Of a stretch of 50,460 nt of DNA, positions 1 through 8,115 are shown piece after piece (positions within the stretch are counted from its first letter, which is position 1; each line of letters begins with the position of its first letter). Below the pieces are notes generated by a model. It saw nothing but the letters and a program-made list of their open reading frames with translations. It had not been told where the DNA came from and did not search any database. The stretch is from JBCDAP01 sp038747915. GTDB lineage: Bacteria; Planctomycetota; Phycisphaerae; Phycisphaerales; UBA1924. Location of the stretch: NCBI GenBank assembly GCA_038747915.1, contig JBCDJJ010000018.1:1-50460 (forward strand). Reading direction: 5' to 3'. The translations under genes were made by a program, and so were the position numbers.

Positions 1-72
1 CTCGTGACCTGGGACCGCGGCGAGATCCCGGCGTCCGCTGAGGTTCGTGAGCCGGTGCGAGCCGCTGGCTAG
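1..72 (+). CDS. 3' end of a possible upstream gene (partial)
   Basis: The first forward frame is open from the window edge to a TAG at 70-72 and would encode a 23-residue tail starting LVTWDRGEIPAS. The composition suits a real C-terminus and the next annotated gene is far enough away, but 23 codons are too few to prove coding or to name a family. It could equally be chance in GC-rich DNA. Confidence 0.25.
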   Translation, partial: LVTWDRGEIPASAEVREPVRAAG

Positions 73-132
73 AGCAGACCAAGTCAACTCGTCTCGCCAG
101 TCTCAGCGGTGGATCGACCGACTCCGCGACTT

Positions 133-210
133 GGGTGCCACAGGCGGCTTGCCCGCCCGTGTTCAAGGGCGTTGGCGTTCGCACTGGTGGGCAAGCCACC
201 AGTGGCACCC
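133..210. repeat. Pair of inverted REP-like repeats
   Basis: The 30 bases at 133-162 and the reverse complement of 181-210 match at 25 of 30 positions, so this is one element present twice in opposite orientation, 18 bases apart. The second copy contains a perfect hairpin with arms CACTGGTGG (182-190) and CCACCAGTG (196-204) and loop GCAAG. The first copy has a shorter stem, GGCGG/CCGCC. This is the arrangement of bacterial REP/BIME elements. It lies just past the stop codon of the minus-strand DUF456 gene, so it could also end or stabilise that transcript. Bases 73-233 otherwise hold nothing I recognise. Confidence 0.7.
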
Positions 211-233
211 GCGACGAATTGACTTGGAACGCA

Positions 234-818
234 CTAGGCGATCACCGCGGCGATCGTGATCCACACGCCCATCGCGAGCGCGGAGACGCCCTTGATCACC
301 ACCGAGAGCGCGCGCCCGATCGCGGCGCCCTGACCGATGCGTGTCAGTCGCTCGCGGTGCGAGAGGAGTTCTCCGGTCGCTTCGATGCGGGCCTCGGCCC
401 GTCGCACGAGGTCGACCCCCTCATCCCCCTTGCGTGTGAGCTCGCCCGCCACAGCGCCGATGCCGGCACCGATGACCGATCCGATGATCGTCCCGACGAG
501 CGGGAGAAAGGCGAGCACCACCGTGCCGGCGATCGCCCCAGCGATGCCGCCGATCATCGCGCCCACCGACGAGCGCCACCCCCCGCCGGCCTGCGTCGCG
601 CCGAGCGCGCCGCTGATGAACTCAAGCACCTCCGACAGCACCGCGATCCCCAGCACACCACCGATCGTCCACCAGCTCAGCAGATCCGGCCGCCACCACT
701 CGAGGCCGATCGCGGCCAGCGCGAGGATCCACACGCCGGGCAGCCCGATCGCAGCGAGCAGGGCGCAGATCAGCGTCGCCAGAGCCAAGGCCACGCCGAT
801 GGTCGCGGTGAAGAGCAT
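234..818 (-). CDS. DUF456 family membrane protein
   Basis: This 194-residue integral membrane protein opens with a hydrophobic hairpin containing GLPGVW (residues 26-31), a hallmark of DUF456 proteins. Glycine-rich segments follow around 70-130 (GALGATQAGG, MIGGIAGAIAG, GSVIGAGIGAVAGEL), as expected for the family's packed transmembrane helices. A charged stretch of about 40 residues (RKGDEGVDLVRRAEARIEA) precedes a last membrane segment at about 172-194. The biochemical role of DUF456 is unknown. The upstream membrane-protein gene on the same strand ends 48 bases away, so the two may be co-transcribed. No strong ribosome binding site is visible before the ATG at 818. Confidence 0.8.
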   Translation of the reverse strand: MLFTATIGVALALATLICALLAAIGLPGVWILALAAIGLEWWRPDLLSWWTIGGVLGIAVLSEVLEFISGALGATQAGGGWRSSVGAMIGGIAGAIAGTVVLAFLPLVGTIIGSVIGAGIGAVAGELTRKGDEGVDLVRRAEARIEATGELLSHRERLTRIGQGAAIGRALSVVIKGVSALAMGVWITIAAVIA

Positions 819-866
819 CGCAGCGTCATTCGGAGCCGGGGCGAGCGGGTGTCGCCGGTCACCAGA

Positions 867-1856
867 TTACGAAGCCGGATCGGGTGGTGGCGGCGGAGTC
901 GACTCGGCGGGTGGTGTGTTCGCCTCATCCCGACCCTTGGGCTGATCACCCGGCCACGGCAAGCCCGCGGCACGGGTCATCTCTGCGAGCCACTCCTCGA
1001 GCGGGATCCACCGGTACAGGTCGAACTTGATCTCATCGGGTGAGTCGCGGCGTTTGACGAACAGGAAGAACTTGTCCCACTTGCGGCCATCGACATCGAC
1101 GATCTCGTCGGCGGTGAGCGTCGCGCCGCCGGGCATCGAGAGCGTCTTCGACTCGGGGTCGTACCGGTACGTCGTCGTGTTCACGCTGATCACCCTGGGG
1201 AGCAACCAGGCGATGCCGAGCACGCCGCCGAGCACGAAGAGCCACTGCGAGGGGATGTCGTAGCTGCTGAGCGGCTTCGGCTGCGTGTGGGTGTCCCAGT
1301 ACGCCTTGAGCTGCGTCAGCATCGAGCGCGGGTCGGCGAGATCGGTCCGCGCCGCGACCGCCTCGTGATTCAAGGACAGCCGCGGCGCGGCGCCGTCCAG
1401 GCTCGGCTGCGACTCGATCACATCCGACGCGGTGATGGGCCCGAGCACCTGGTTATTCGCGGTGATCCCAGAAAGGTCGCGCGAGAACCCGCTGCCCTGG
1501 AGCATGGCGATGGCATCGAGCCACATCAGCTCGATCCGCTCGAGGTCTGTCATCTCGGTCTGGGCCTGAAGCTCGAGCCGACGTGCCTGCGGATCGGCGA
1601 CACCGGCTAGGTTCACACGACCGACCTCGCTCGCCTGCTCGAGATACTGCCAGAGCTTGTACGCGACGTCGGCCTGCCCCCGCTTGGGATAGATCAGGAC
1701 CGCATCGGCCAGCCCCCAGATGCCGAGACCGATCGCGACGATCAAAAACCCAACAAATTTCACATTCCACATCGGACGGACGCTGGTGCGCGTCACGGGC
1801 GCTGCCGGTGAGGTCGGGGCCTCGGGTGGCATCGGCGCTGACTGCTCGTCGCTCAT
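867..1856 (-). CDS. Membrane protein of unknown function
   Basis: This 329-residue protein belongs to no family I recognise. It has a proline-rich cytoplasmic start, one membrane helix at about 33-52 (FLIVAIGLGIWGLADAVLIY), a polar domain of about 150 residues, and a second helix near 205-222 (WLFVLGGVLGIAWLLPRVI). After this comes a compact domain (TTTYRYDPESKTLSMPGG... DVDGRKWDKFFLFVKRRD) whose alternating strands recall a PH-like membrane-associated fold. The tail is Pro/Glu-rich. The ATG at 1856 is preceded by GGAG at a good distance, which fixes the start. It is probably transcribed with the DUF456 gene downstream. Confidence 0.75.
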   Translation of the reverse strand: MSDEQSAPMPPEAPTSPAAPVTRTSVRPMWNVKFVGFLIVAIGLGIWGLADAVLIYPKRGQADVAYKLWQYLEQASEVGRVNLAGVADPQARRLELQAQTEMTDLERIELMWLDAIAMLQGSGFSRDLSGITANNQVLGPITASDVIESQPSLDGAAPRLSLNHEAVAARTDLADPRSMLTQLKAYWDTHTQPKPLSSYDIPSQWLFVLGGVLGIAWLLPRVISVNTTTYRYDPESKTLSMPGGATLTADEIVDVDGRKWDKFFLFVKRRDSPDEIKFDLYRWIPLEEWLAEMTRAAGLPWPGDQPKGRDEANTPPAESTPPPPPDPAS

Positions 1857-2079
1857 GGGATCTCCGCGTCTCGCGAGGGCCTCGATGATATCGGCGAGTC
1901 ACCGCCAAGAAACGAGTCGCGACCGCGCTCACCGCCGAGGGGGAACCCCTCATTCGTGCATCCACCGGACGATTCTCCCGATATTCTCGTTGAACCTCAG
2001 CAACCGGGATCCGACCGTGTCAAAGAAGTCCAATGATCTCCATGTCTGTACAGCGCACGCCTTTGTGGAGGACCACACC

Positions 2080-2445
2080 ATGACCAACCCAGCTTCGCGT
2101 CGATCACTCCTCGCGGTCTCGTGCGTGATCGCGGCGGGCCTCGCGGTCGGCGGCTGCAACAACGCCGCAGAGGGCGCGTTCAGCGGTGCGGCGCTCGGTG
2201 CCGGCTCCGGTGCCGCGATCGGGTCGTTCAGCGGCAACGCCGGGCAAGGGGCCGCCATCGGCGCCATCGCGGGTGCCCTCGGCGGCGCCATCATCGGCGA
2301 TCAGAACGAGCGCAACGCCCGCTACCACCAGCGCGGCGGCTACTACGGACCCCAGCACCCGTCCAACGCGTACTACCAGCAGCCGCCCTACTCTCACCAG
2401 CCCGATCCGTACCAACAGCCCTACGGCGGATACACGCAGTACTGA
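2080..2445 (+). CDS. Glycine-zipper lipoprotein
   Basis: The start is the ATG at 2080, preceded by GGAGG at 2067-2071 with 8-base spacing; the open frame upstream of it is not expected to be translated. The 121-residue product has a lipoprotein signal ending in VGGC (Cys26), then a glycine-zipper segment at about 31-70 with repeated small residues (GAALGAGSGAAIGS, GAAIGAIAGALGGAIIGD). The tail is Tyr/Gln/Pro-rich and disordered (YYQQPPYSHQ). Glycine-zipper lipoproteins of the SlyB/YMGG type sit in the outer membrane. The exact role here is not known. The gene stands alone and converges on the next minus-strand gene. Confidence 0.8.
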   Translation: MTNPASRRSLLAVSCVIAAGLAVGGCNNAAEGAFSGAALGAGSGAAIGSFSGNAGQGAAIGAIAGALGGAIIGDQNERNARYHQRGGYYGPQHPSNAYYQQPPYSHQPDPYQQPYGGYTQY

Positions 2446-2496
2446 GCACTGCATCATTCAGCACCGAAAAAGATCGCGGCGATGCGGGACGAACGA

Positions 2497-2520
2497 GACG
2501 AGGGCGAATCAGCCCTCGTC
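2497..2520. terminator. Hairpin between convergent genes
   Basis: Perfect 9-base arms GACGAGGGC (2497-2505) and GCCCTCGTC (2512-2520) enclose a 6-base loop. The hairpin covers the stop codon of the minus-strand gene and follows the lipoprotein gene by about 50 bases, so it could end both transcripts. No T-run follows directly; a short A/T tract lies near 2466-2473. This makes it a plausible but non-canonical terminator. Confidence 0.4.
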
Positions 2521-3252
2521 CTGCTCGTCGAACTCCTCCTCGACAACGACGGGGCGGCTGCGTGATGCCGAGTCGGGCGATTCGCCCGGCTGCACCTCGT
2601 CCGCGGCCTCGCGGCAGGTCGCTTCGAGGGATTGGTGCAGCTTCTCGTGCTCCGGGACCGCAGCGAGACGATCCAGCAACTGATCGACCCGGTGCCACGC
2701 CGGGCGGTTCTGGTCGAGACTCGCGAGCGCTTCGTCGCCGAGCGCCTCGAGCGCCGCTTGCACCCACGTCAGATCCGCCACCTCGTCGGGCGGTGGGCGA
2801 AGGCGTGTCCGCACGGTGATAGGGCCGATCATCGCCACAGGCCACAGGCCAATCTGGGTCCGCGGCTCGCGGGCCACCACCAGCACCGGAATCTCCGCAG
2901 CGTCCGCCCGGTCCCGCAGATCGCGCGCATCGGCCGCGACCAGCAGCGGCTCGAACACATAACACCCCGCTGTCGGCTCGAACTCCGCGGGCATCGACTC
3001 GTGATCGAAACACGTCAGGTGGCCTGAATCGACCGCACCGAGCCGCTTCTGCCGACGTGCCTCGAGCAACGGGAGCGTGAGCCGCGCCATCCGCTCGAAG
3101 AGTGACGCCTTCCGAGCCTTGGCCATCGCATCGAGGCACAGCCGCTCGGCTTCGAAGTACCTCGTGGCTACGAGCGCCTCGCTCGCACGCTCCATGAGCG
3201 CATCCACCGCGTCGATGCTCTGCTGCAATGCCTTGGTGCCGCGTACACTCAT
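2509..3252 (-). CDS. Uncharacterised soluble protein, possible helical repeat N-terminus
   Basis: I do not recognise this 247-residue protein. The first 60 residues look like a helix-turn-helix repeat unit (MERASEALVATRYFEAERLCLDAM), similar to a TPR-like hairpin. A middle domain of mixed alpha/beta character follows (IPVLVVAREPRTQIGLWPVAMIGPITVRTRL), and the tail is very acidic (VVVEEEFDEQDEG). There is no signal peptide or membrane segment. The ATG at 3252 is used; a GTG three codons earlier is an alternative and no strong ribosome binding site separates them. It is followed by other minus-strand genes of unknown role. Confidence 0.6.
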   Translation of the reverse strand: MSVRGTKALQQSIDAVDALMERASEALVATRYFEAERLCLDAMAKARKASLFERMARLTLPLLEARRQKRLGAVDSGHLTCFDHESMPAEFEPTAGCYVFEPLLVAADARDLRDRADAAEIPVLVVAREPRTQIGLWPVAMIGPITVRTRLRPPPDEVADLTWVQAALEALGDEALASLDQNRPAWHRVDQLLDRLAAVPEHEKLHQSLEATCREAADEVQPGESPDSASRSRPVVVEEEFDEQDEG

Positions 3253-3291
3253 CTCGACCACTCTACCGCTCGGCGCACCGGAGATCGGCGA

Positions 3292-3885
3292 TCACGGGTG
3301 TCCGCCGGCGGCGATCTGGGCCGCAGCACGCAGGGCACCACCCCACTGATCGATCAACGCCGGCAGATCTTCGATCAGCACATCCGACGCGGTCGACCAG
3401 TCCCGACCGGTCAGCGCATCGCGCAGCTCGGTGAGCGAGGACGACAGCGCGACCGAGGCCCGTTCCACGCCGCCCGCAGCATCTTGAGACACCCCGGGCA
3501 CGCGGATCACCAGCTCGACCAGCGCCTGGAGCCGTTGCCAGACGGCCAGGATCTCGCCGAGCTGCCCCATCGCGGCCTCGATCTCCCCGGCCTGAATCTG
3601 CTCGGCAGCGTCAATATGGTCGCCCCGGGTCGACTCGAGCGCCTCGGCGGCCTGCAGCAGCGACTCCGCGATGAGCGGGCCGGCCGGGGCGCTGCGGAAG
3701 CGCAGCTCCTGCGCATATGGCGTGTTGGACGGCGGGTCGTCCAGGTGCTCGGGCGGCACGGGCAGGCCATCGGCGAGCACCTCGATCACCAACCGGTCGT
3801 GCGATGCGGCTCGGGCCGCGTCGAGGGCGGCCCCCAGCGTGCCATCGGGCGTGGAAATCGGGGCATCGTCGAGGTAGGTCTGCAT
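3292..3885 (-). CDS. Uncharacterised protein, all-helical C-terminal half
   Basis: This 197-residue protein has no family I recognise. Residues 1-65 form an alpha/beta-looking segment beginning MQTYLDDAPIS, with HDRLVIEVLADGLPVPPEHL. The remaining 130 residues are predicted to be long amphipathic helices (SLLQAAEALEST, AAEQIQAGEIEAAMGQLGEIL, WQRLQALVELVIRV), like a helical bundle. It has no cysteines, signal or membrane segment. It sits between two other minus-strand genes of unknown or envelope function with short gaps. A GAGGAG lies just ahead of the ATG, closer than usual for a ribosome binding site. Confidence 0.6.
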   Translation of the reverse strand: MQTYLDDAPISTPDGTLGAALDAARAASHDRLVIEVLADGLPVPPEHLDDPPSNTPYAQELRFRSAPAGPLIAESLLQAAEALESTRGDHIDAAEQIQAGEIEAAMGQLGEILAVWQRLQALVELVIRVPGVSQDAAGGVERASVALSSSLTELRDALTGRDWSTASDVLIEDLPALIDQWGGALRAAAQIAAGGHP

Positions 3886-3945
3886 GCTCCTCGTATCGGA
3901 CCCATCCCGCGCGCGATCGAAGCAAATCTGAGGATCGGCGGGGCC

Positions 3946-4599
3946 TCACCCTCCCGAAGCTGGCGGCCCAATTGAAGATGCGGCACCGGCCTCGGCCCGG
4001 CGACGCCGCCGACGCCGCTCCTTGTAGAGCAGGCGGATGTTTCGACCGTAGATCACCACGCCGGTCGTCTGACCGAGCACGCCGACGATGTCCTTCCGCC
4101 ATACGAAATACGTGAACAGGCACACCCCACCGACGAACGAGAGGTACCAGAACATCGGCGGGACGACGCTCGACCGCTCCCGTTCGCTCACGATCCACTG
4201 GATCGCCATCCGCCCGAAGAAGGCGAGCTGCCCGCCGAGCCCGATCGCCACCCAGATGAGCCCGCCCCACGTCGTGATATTGAGCACGCGGAACAGCAGG
4301 CTGACCTCACCAAGGGCCACGATGCGGTCACGCTCGACCTGCCCCACCAGCTCGATCAGTTCCGCATCGCCGAGGACCTCGCTCGCCGAGCCATCACGCC
4401 GGAGGAAGCGGAAGGTGGGCGGGTCATCCGGGGGGGCCAGCACCTCGAGCAACCCGCGCGCGGTGCCCAAGCGGTATTCGTGCGTGACCGCCCCGGGGCG
4501 GAGTTCGCCGTAGTCGAGCCGCCGCTCCGTGCCGACGACCAGCCACACCCCGAGCGCCATGACCAGCACCATGAGGGCCACCGGCTCCCATTTTTTCAC
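3946..4599 (-). CDS. LAB_N-domain membrane protein
   Basis: This 217-residue inner-membrane protein starts with a membrane anchor (MVLVMALGVWLVVGT, about 9-23) and a small periplasmic domain. It ends with the 'lipid-A disaccharide synthetase N-terminal' (LAB_N, PF07578) region at about 115-190: three helices with FFGRMAIQWIVSERER and GVVIYGRNIRLLY, both typical of the family. Stand-alone LAB_N proteins commonly sit beside dolichol-phosphate-mannose-synthase-like glycosyltransferases, as here, and are thought to help lipid-linked sugar handling; the activity is unproven. Its ATG overlaps the stop of the glycosyltransferase gene (ATGA), so translation is probably coupled. The tail is Arg-rich (RRRRRRAEAG). 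Confidence 0.85.
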   Translation of the reverse strand: MKKWEPVALMVLVMALGVWLVVGTERRLDYGELRPGAVTHEYRLGTARGLLEVLAPPDDPPTFRFLRRDGSASEVLGDAELIELVGQVERDRIVALGEVSLLFRVLNITTWGGLIWVAIGLGGQLAFFGRMAIQWIVSERERSSVVPPMFWYLSFVGGVCLFTYFVWRKDIVGVLGQTTGVVIYGRNIRLLYKERRRRRRRAEAGAASSIGPPASGG

Positions 4600-5471
4600 C
4601 GCTCCGCCCCCGTTGGGTGATGCGCCGCATGGGCCGGCGGCTTCGCCTCCGCGGTCACTGACGACCCCTCTTCAACCCCGATCACGGGACGGCGACGACC
4701 CGCCATCCAGATCACCGCGAAGCAGTCGATCAGGCCGGGGATGGCGCGCTTCGCGATGCCCAGTTGGCCGTACTTGGTCTCGCCGGTGTGCCGCGCGCGG
4801 TGCGTGACCTCACATTCGACGATCGTTCCACCGAGCTTGACCACCGTGATCGGGATGAAGCGGTGCATGCCCTTGAACTCCAGCGGCAGCCGAACCGCGT
4901 CCGAGCGCCGCAGGATCCGAAGCGAGCACCCGGTGTCGCGCACGTGGTCGCCGAGCAGCAGCCGGCGGAAGAGCCGGCCAACCTCGCTCCCACGACGCTT
5001 GACCCAGTTGTCCTGCCGGTTGCGAGAGCGATCGCCTTGTGCGAGGTCCGCTCCGTGCTCGACCAGCGCGCGGGCGAGCGCCGGGAGGTCCGCGGGGTCG
5101 TTCTGCAGGTCGGCATCGAGCGAGGCGATCCACGCGCCGCGGGCCGCTCGGAAGCCCGCGTGGAACGCTGCGGACTGCCCATTGCCCCGACCGGGTGGCG
5201 TGTCCTGCATGCGCACGAGCCGGAGCCACGGACGGGTGGACATCAGCGCGCGCACACGATCGGCGGTGTCGTCGGTCGAGCCGTCATCAACCACCACGAA
5301 CTCGAACGAGGGATGCCCCCCCGACGAGAGCACCTCGGCAGCTGCCCGCGCCCCCGGCTCGACCTCCGCCACCAACGGCTCGATGTTCCCCGACTCGTTG
5401 TGCGCCGGTGCGACCACACTCAGCACGACATGCGCTGGGGTCTTGGAGACAAGCTCGTCCGTGGAGGGCAT
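4596..5471 (-). CDS. Family 2 glycosyltransferase, DPM1/ArnC-like
   Basis: The product is a GT-A fold enzyme of 291 residues that should transfer a sugar from a nucleotide donor to a polyprenyl-phosphate carrier on the cytoplasmic face. It shows the family start VVAPAHNESGNIEPLV, the nucleotide-binding VVVDDGSTDDT, and the metal-binding DADLQNDP. Further on are the RDTGCSLRILRR region and a final hydrophobic patch (LIDCFAVIWMAG). The ATG at 5471 is chosen because AGGAG precedes it well; 28 codons of open frame upstream are Arg-rich and unlike the family. It overlaps the LAB_N gene by 4 bases. Donor and acceptor cannot be read from sequence. Confidence 0.88.
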   Translation of the reverse strand: MPSTDELVSKTPAHVVLSVVAPAHNESGNIEPLVAEVEPGARAAAEVLSSGGHPSFEFVVVDDGSTDDTADRVRALMSTRPWLRLVRMQDTPPGRGNGQSAAFHAGFRAARGAWIASLDADLQNDPADLPALARALVEHGADLAQGDRSRNRQDNWVKRRGSEVGRLFRRLLLGDHVRDTGCSLRILRRSDAVRLPLEFKGMHRFIPITVVKLGGTIVECEVTHRARHTGETKYGQLGIAKRAIPGLIDCFAVIWMAGRRRPVIGVEEGSSVTAEAKPPAHAAHHPTGAER

Positions 5472-5556
5472 GCGGGAACTCCTGCGAGAGCCTACCAGCT
5501 TCCCGCGTCTTCCCCGGGGCCGCCGAACACCATACAGTGCTCCCCGAGCCACCACG

Positions 5557-5958
5557 ATGCACCTGCGACACTCCGATCATCACGACCACGGCCCGAAGGA
5601 TGTTGATGTCGTCTTCATCCTCGAGGATCCCGAGGGCCTCACCGACACCGCGCAGGAGCGTTGGGAGTTCAAGGCCGCCAAAGGCGAGCACCTTCTCGAG
5701 ATCGCGGTCGAGAACGGCATCAACATCGAGCACGCCTGCGGCGGTGTGTGCGCCTGCTCCACATGCCACGTGTACGTTGAGCAGGGCATGGATGAGGTGT
5801 CTGAAGCCACAGAGGCCGAGGAAGACCGCGTCGAGGAAGCGCCGGGGCTGCAGATGAACAGCCGCCTGAGCTGCCAGTGCGAGATCGAAGGCAATGGCCC
5901 GATCCAGGTGCGCGTGCCGGCGTGGAACCGCAACGCGGTGAAGGAAGTGCCGCACTGA
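5557..5958 (+). CDS. [2Fe-2S] ferredoxin, adrenodoxin/ISC type
   Basis: This 133-residue electron carrier has the cysteine pattern of ISC-type ferredoxins: Cys61, Cys67, Cys70 and Cys106 should ligate the cluster, within HACGGVCACSTCH and LSCQCEI. The additional Cys65 also occurs at the matching position in E. coli Fdx. A His-rich leader (HLRHSDHHDHG) precedes the beta-grasp domain. The ATG at 5557 gives a normal family length; the much longer open frame upstream is antisense to the glycosyltransferase. It probably supplies electrons to iron-sulfur assembly or a monooxygenase. The divergent glycosyltransferase starts 85 bases away. The nonulosonate genes follow on the same strand. Confidence 0.9.
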   Translation: MHLRHSDHHDHGPKDVDVVFILEDPEGLTDTAQERWEFKAAKGEHLLEIAVENGINIEHACGGVCACSTCHVYVEQGMDEVSEATEAEEDRVEEAPGLQMNSRLSCQCEIEGNGPIQVRVPAWNRNAVKEVPH

Positions 5959-5990
5959 GCGGCGCACCCGTTGAGCCCGAGTCCAACGAT

Positions 5991-7025
5991 GTGCTGTTGA
6001 TCCGCGCCGATGCCTCCCCGGTCATCGGCGCCGGCCACGTGATGCGTTGTCTGGCGCTCGCGGATGCGTGGAGGGACACCGGAGGCCACGTGGTCTTCGC
6101 CACGTCGATGCGCTCCGACGCCCCGGCGCTCCGCGCCGCGGACCGGCAGGGCGTCCGCCTCGCCGATGTGTCGGCCCCGGCCGGCTCGGATGATGATGCC
6201 GAGCGCACAGCGGCGCTCGGTGCGGGAGCCGGTGCGAGTGTTGTCGTCGTCGATGGGTACAGCTTCGGCCCCGACTACGTGTCGCGACTTCGGGCGCCGA
6301 ATCTCACCATTGTTCAAATGGATGATGAAGCGATCGCGCCGCGGTTCACCGCGGATGTCGTGATCAACCAGAACGCGTGGGCCGACGAGCAGACCTATGC
6401 CGGACGTGTGGATGCGGGGACGACTGTGTTGGCTGGTGCGTCCTTTGCGATGCTGCGCCCCGAGTTCATCTCGATGCAGCGCGAGACGGCACGCCGCCAC
6501 GGGCGAGGCGACACCCCAAACGTGCTGATCACCCTTGGGCAAAGCGACGCAGGCCGCACCACATCGCAGCATGTGCTCCGTGCCCTGGCGGGCACCGATC
6601 GGGCGAGTTCATTGAACGTGCGTCTCCTTGGTCAAGGCACCGAACCCAATCGTGGTCTCTTCGCGAGTTGCTCCGTTGACCGGGTAAGCGACGACATGCC
6701 CCACGAGCTGATCCGGACCGACCTGGCGATCATCGGGTGCGGCAGCACGTGCTGGGAGGCGGCTTATCTCGGGACTCCCGCGATCGGTGTGATCCTTGCG
6801 GCGAACCAACACCGGATCGGCCACGACCTCGCCCGCCGGGGCGTGATGGAGCTGATCGACCCGGTGGGCGACCCCGCAGCCGCAACAGCCACCGTCGACC
6901 GGCTCATCGCTGACCCCGATCGGCGGGCCGAGATGAGCCGACTCGGCCGGGCACTCATCGATGGCCGGGGGGCGGTGCGGGTCGTGCGGTTTCTGCGGGC
7001 GGCGCGCTCAAGACGCCCCGCGTGA
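5991..7025 (+). CDS. pseG: PseG-like UDP-sugar hydrolase (nonulosonic acid pathway)
   Basis: The product resembles PseG, which removes UDP from UDP-2,4-diacetamido-trideoxy-hexose to give the free sugar that is condensed with phosphoenolpyruvate. The GTG at 5991 gives MLLIRADASPVIGAGHVMRC, matching the family start; His16 in GAGHVMRC corresponds to the catalytic histidine. The C-terminal Rossmann half carries a UDP-binding region, IGCGSTCWEAAYLGTP. The product is 344 residues, normal for the family. An upstream GTG-like start would overlap the ferredoxin gene and add an unrelated Arg-rich leader, so it was rejected. It is the first gene of a six-gene plus-strand cluster. Pseudaminic versus legionaminic (NeuC-like) specificity cannot be settled here. 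Confidence 0.85.
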   Translation: MLLIRADASPVIGAGHVMRCLALADAWRDTGGHVVFATSMRSDAPALRAADRQGVRLADVSAPAGSDDDAERTAALGAGAGASVVVVDGYSFGPDYVSRLRAPNLTIVQMDDEAIAPRFTADVVINQNAWADEQTYAGRVDAGTTVLAGASFAMLRPEFISMQRETARRHGRGDTPNVLITLGQSDAGRTTSQHVLRALAGTDRASSLNVRLLGQGTEPNRGLFASCSVDRVSDDMPHELIRTDLAIIGCGSTCWEAAYLGTPAIGVILAANQHRIGHDLARRGVMELIDPVGDPAAATATVDRLIADPDRRAEMSRLGRALIDGRGAVRVVRFLRAARSRRPA

Positions 7026-7071
7026 GCGGCCGATAGCTCACGGTGAGCAACCTCTGCGCGGAGATCGAGAC

Positions 7072-8115
7072 GTGAAACAGTCATTCGCCATCGGGGATCG
7101 CCGTGTCGGCGTTGGCGAGCCCGCGCTGATCTGTGCCGAGATGGGCGTCACCTGCAACTACGACATGTCGCTCAGCAAAGAGCTCATCGATGTCACCGCC
7201 GAGGCCGGCGCCGACGCTGCCAAGTTCATCTTCTGGTTCCCCGACGAGATGATGAGCGACCGGACGATCTCGTACACCTATCAAACCACGACCGGAACGG
7301 TCACCGAGAACATGTACGAGATGGTGCAGCAGCTCCGCTTCACCCTCGACGAGTGGCGGGAACTCAAGGCCTACGCGGACGAGCGCGGTGTGCTGATCTT
7401 TTCGACCGTCTGCACACCCTCCGGCGTGACCTGGGCCGAGGCGCTCGGGCTCGAGGCCTACAAGATCAGCTCCTGGGACTACCACTACCCCGGACTCTGG
7501 AAAGCGATCGCGAGCAAAGGTAAGCCGGTGCTGGTCGATACCGGCCCCGTCACCCTCGCCGAGCTCGCCCAGCATGTCGATCTACTCAGTGCCCACGGGT
7601 GCGACGAGGTGTGCCTCATCCACAACGTGCACTCGGACGACCCCGTCGAGATCAACATGCGCTCGGTCGCCTTCATGGAACGAACCTTCGGGTGCCCCGC
7701 GGGCTACTCGGCGAGCGGTCGCGAGATGAACACCGATGTGATGGCCCTCACGCTCGGCGCCCGCTACCTCGAGAAGCGGCTCACGATGTCGCGTGATCTG
7801 CCGGGACACCACCACGTGCTCTGCCTCGAGCCCGGCGAGTTCAAGGCGTATGTGGCGCTCGTGCGCGAGGTCGAGGCTTCCCTCGGGATCGACGGGCTCC
7901 GCCCGAGCTCGGGCGACATCAAGGACTCCAAGCGCTGGTTCAAGCGCATCGTGGCCAACATGGACCTGCCCGCGGGCACCGTGCTCACCGAGCAGCACCT
8001 CGCAGCCAAGCGTCCCGCTGATGGCGTGCGACCCACTCATATCGAGCAGTTCCTGGGTCGCCCGCTCAAGCGTGCGCTCAAGGAGAACGAGCCGATCGGG
8101 TGGGCCGATGTCTGA
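7072..8115 (+). CDS. NeuB-family protein lacking the metal-binding histidines
   Basis: This 347-residue protein has the TIM-barrel plus C-terminal SAF layout of sialic/pseudaminic/legionaminic acid synthases. It retains GADAAKF (47-52), CTPSG, the ISSWD strand and TLGARYLEK. The two conserved manganese-binding histidines are missing: the usual SDH position reads GYSASG (211-216) and the usual EKH reads EKR (Arg236). The KxQ phosphoenolpyruvate motif is altered to KFIFW. The family's usual phosphoenolpyruvate condensation is therefore doubtful; a different reaction, a structural role with the second NeuB, or a dead enzyme are possible. The GTG at 7072 is preceded by GGAG (7060-7063). It overlaps the next gene by 8 bases. 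Confidence 0.85.
   Translation: MKQSFAIGDRRVGVGEPALICAEMGVTCNYDMSLSKELIDVTAEAGADAAKFIFWFPDEMMSDRTISYTYQTTTGTVTENMYEMVQQLRFTLDEWRELKAYADERGVLIFSTVCTPSGVTWAEALGLEAYKISSWDYHYPGLWKAIASKGKPVLVDTGPVTLAELAQHVDLLSAHGCDEVCLIHNVHSDDPVEINMRSVAFMERTFGCPAGYSASGREMNTDVMALTLGARYLEKRLTMSRDLPGHHHVLCLEPGEFKAYVALVREVEASLGIDGLRPSSGDIKDSKRWFKRIVANMDLPAGTVLTEQHLAAKRPADGVRPTHIEQFLGRPLKRALKENEPIGWADV

Noticed and set aside
5877..5990. Upstream start for the PseG-like gene
   Set aside because: It overlaps the ferredoxin gene by 82 bases and encodes an unrelated Arg-rich leader; the GTG at 5991 gives the family N-terminus.
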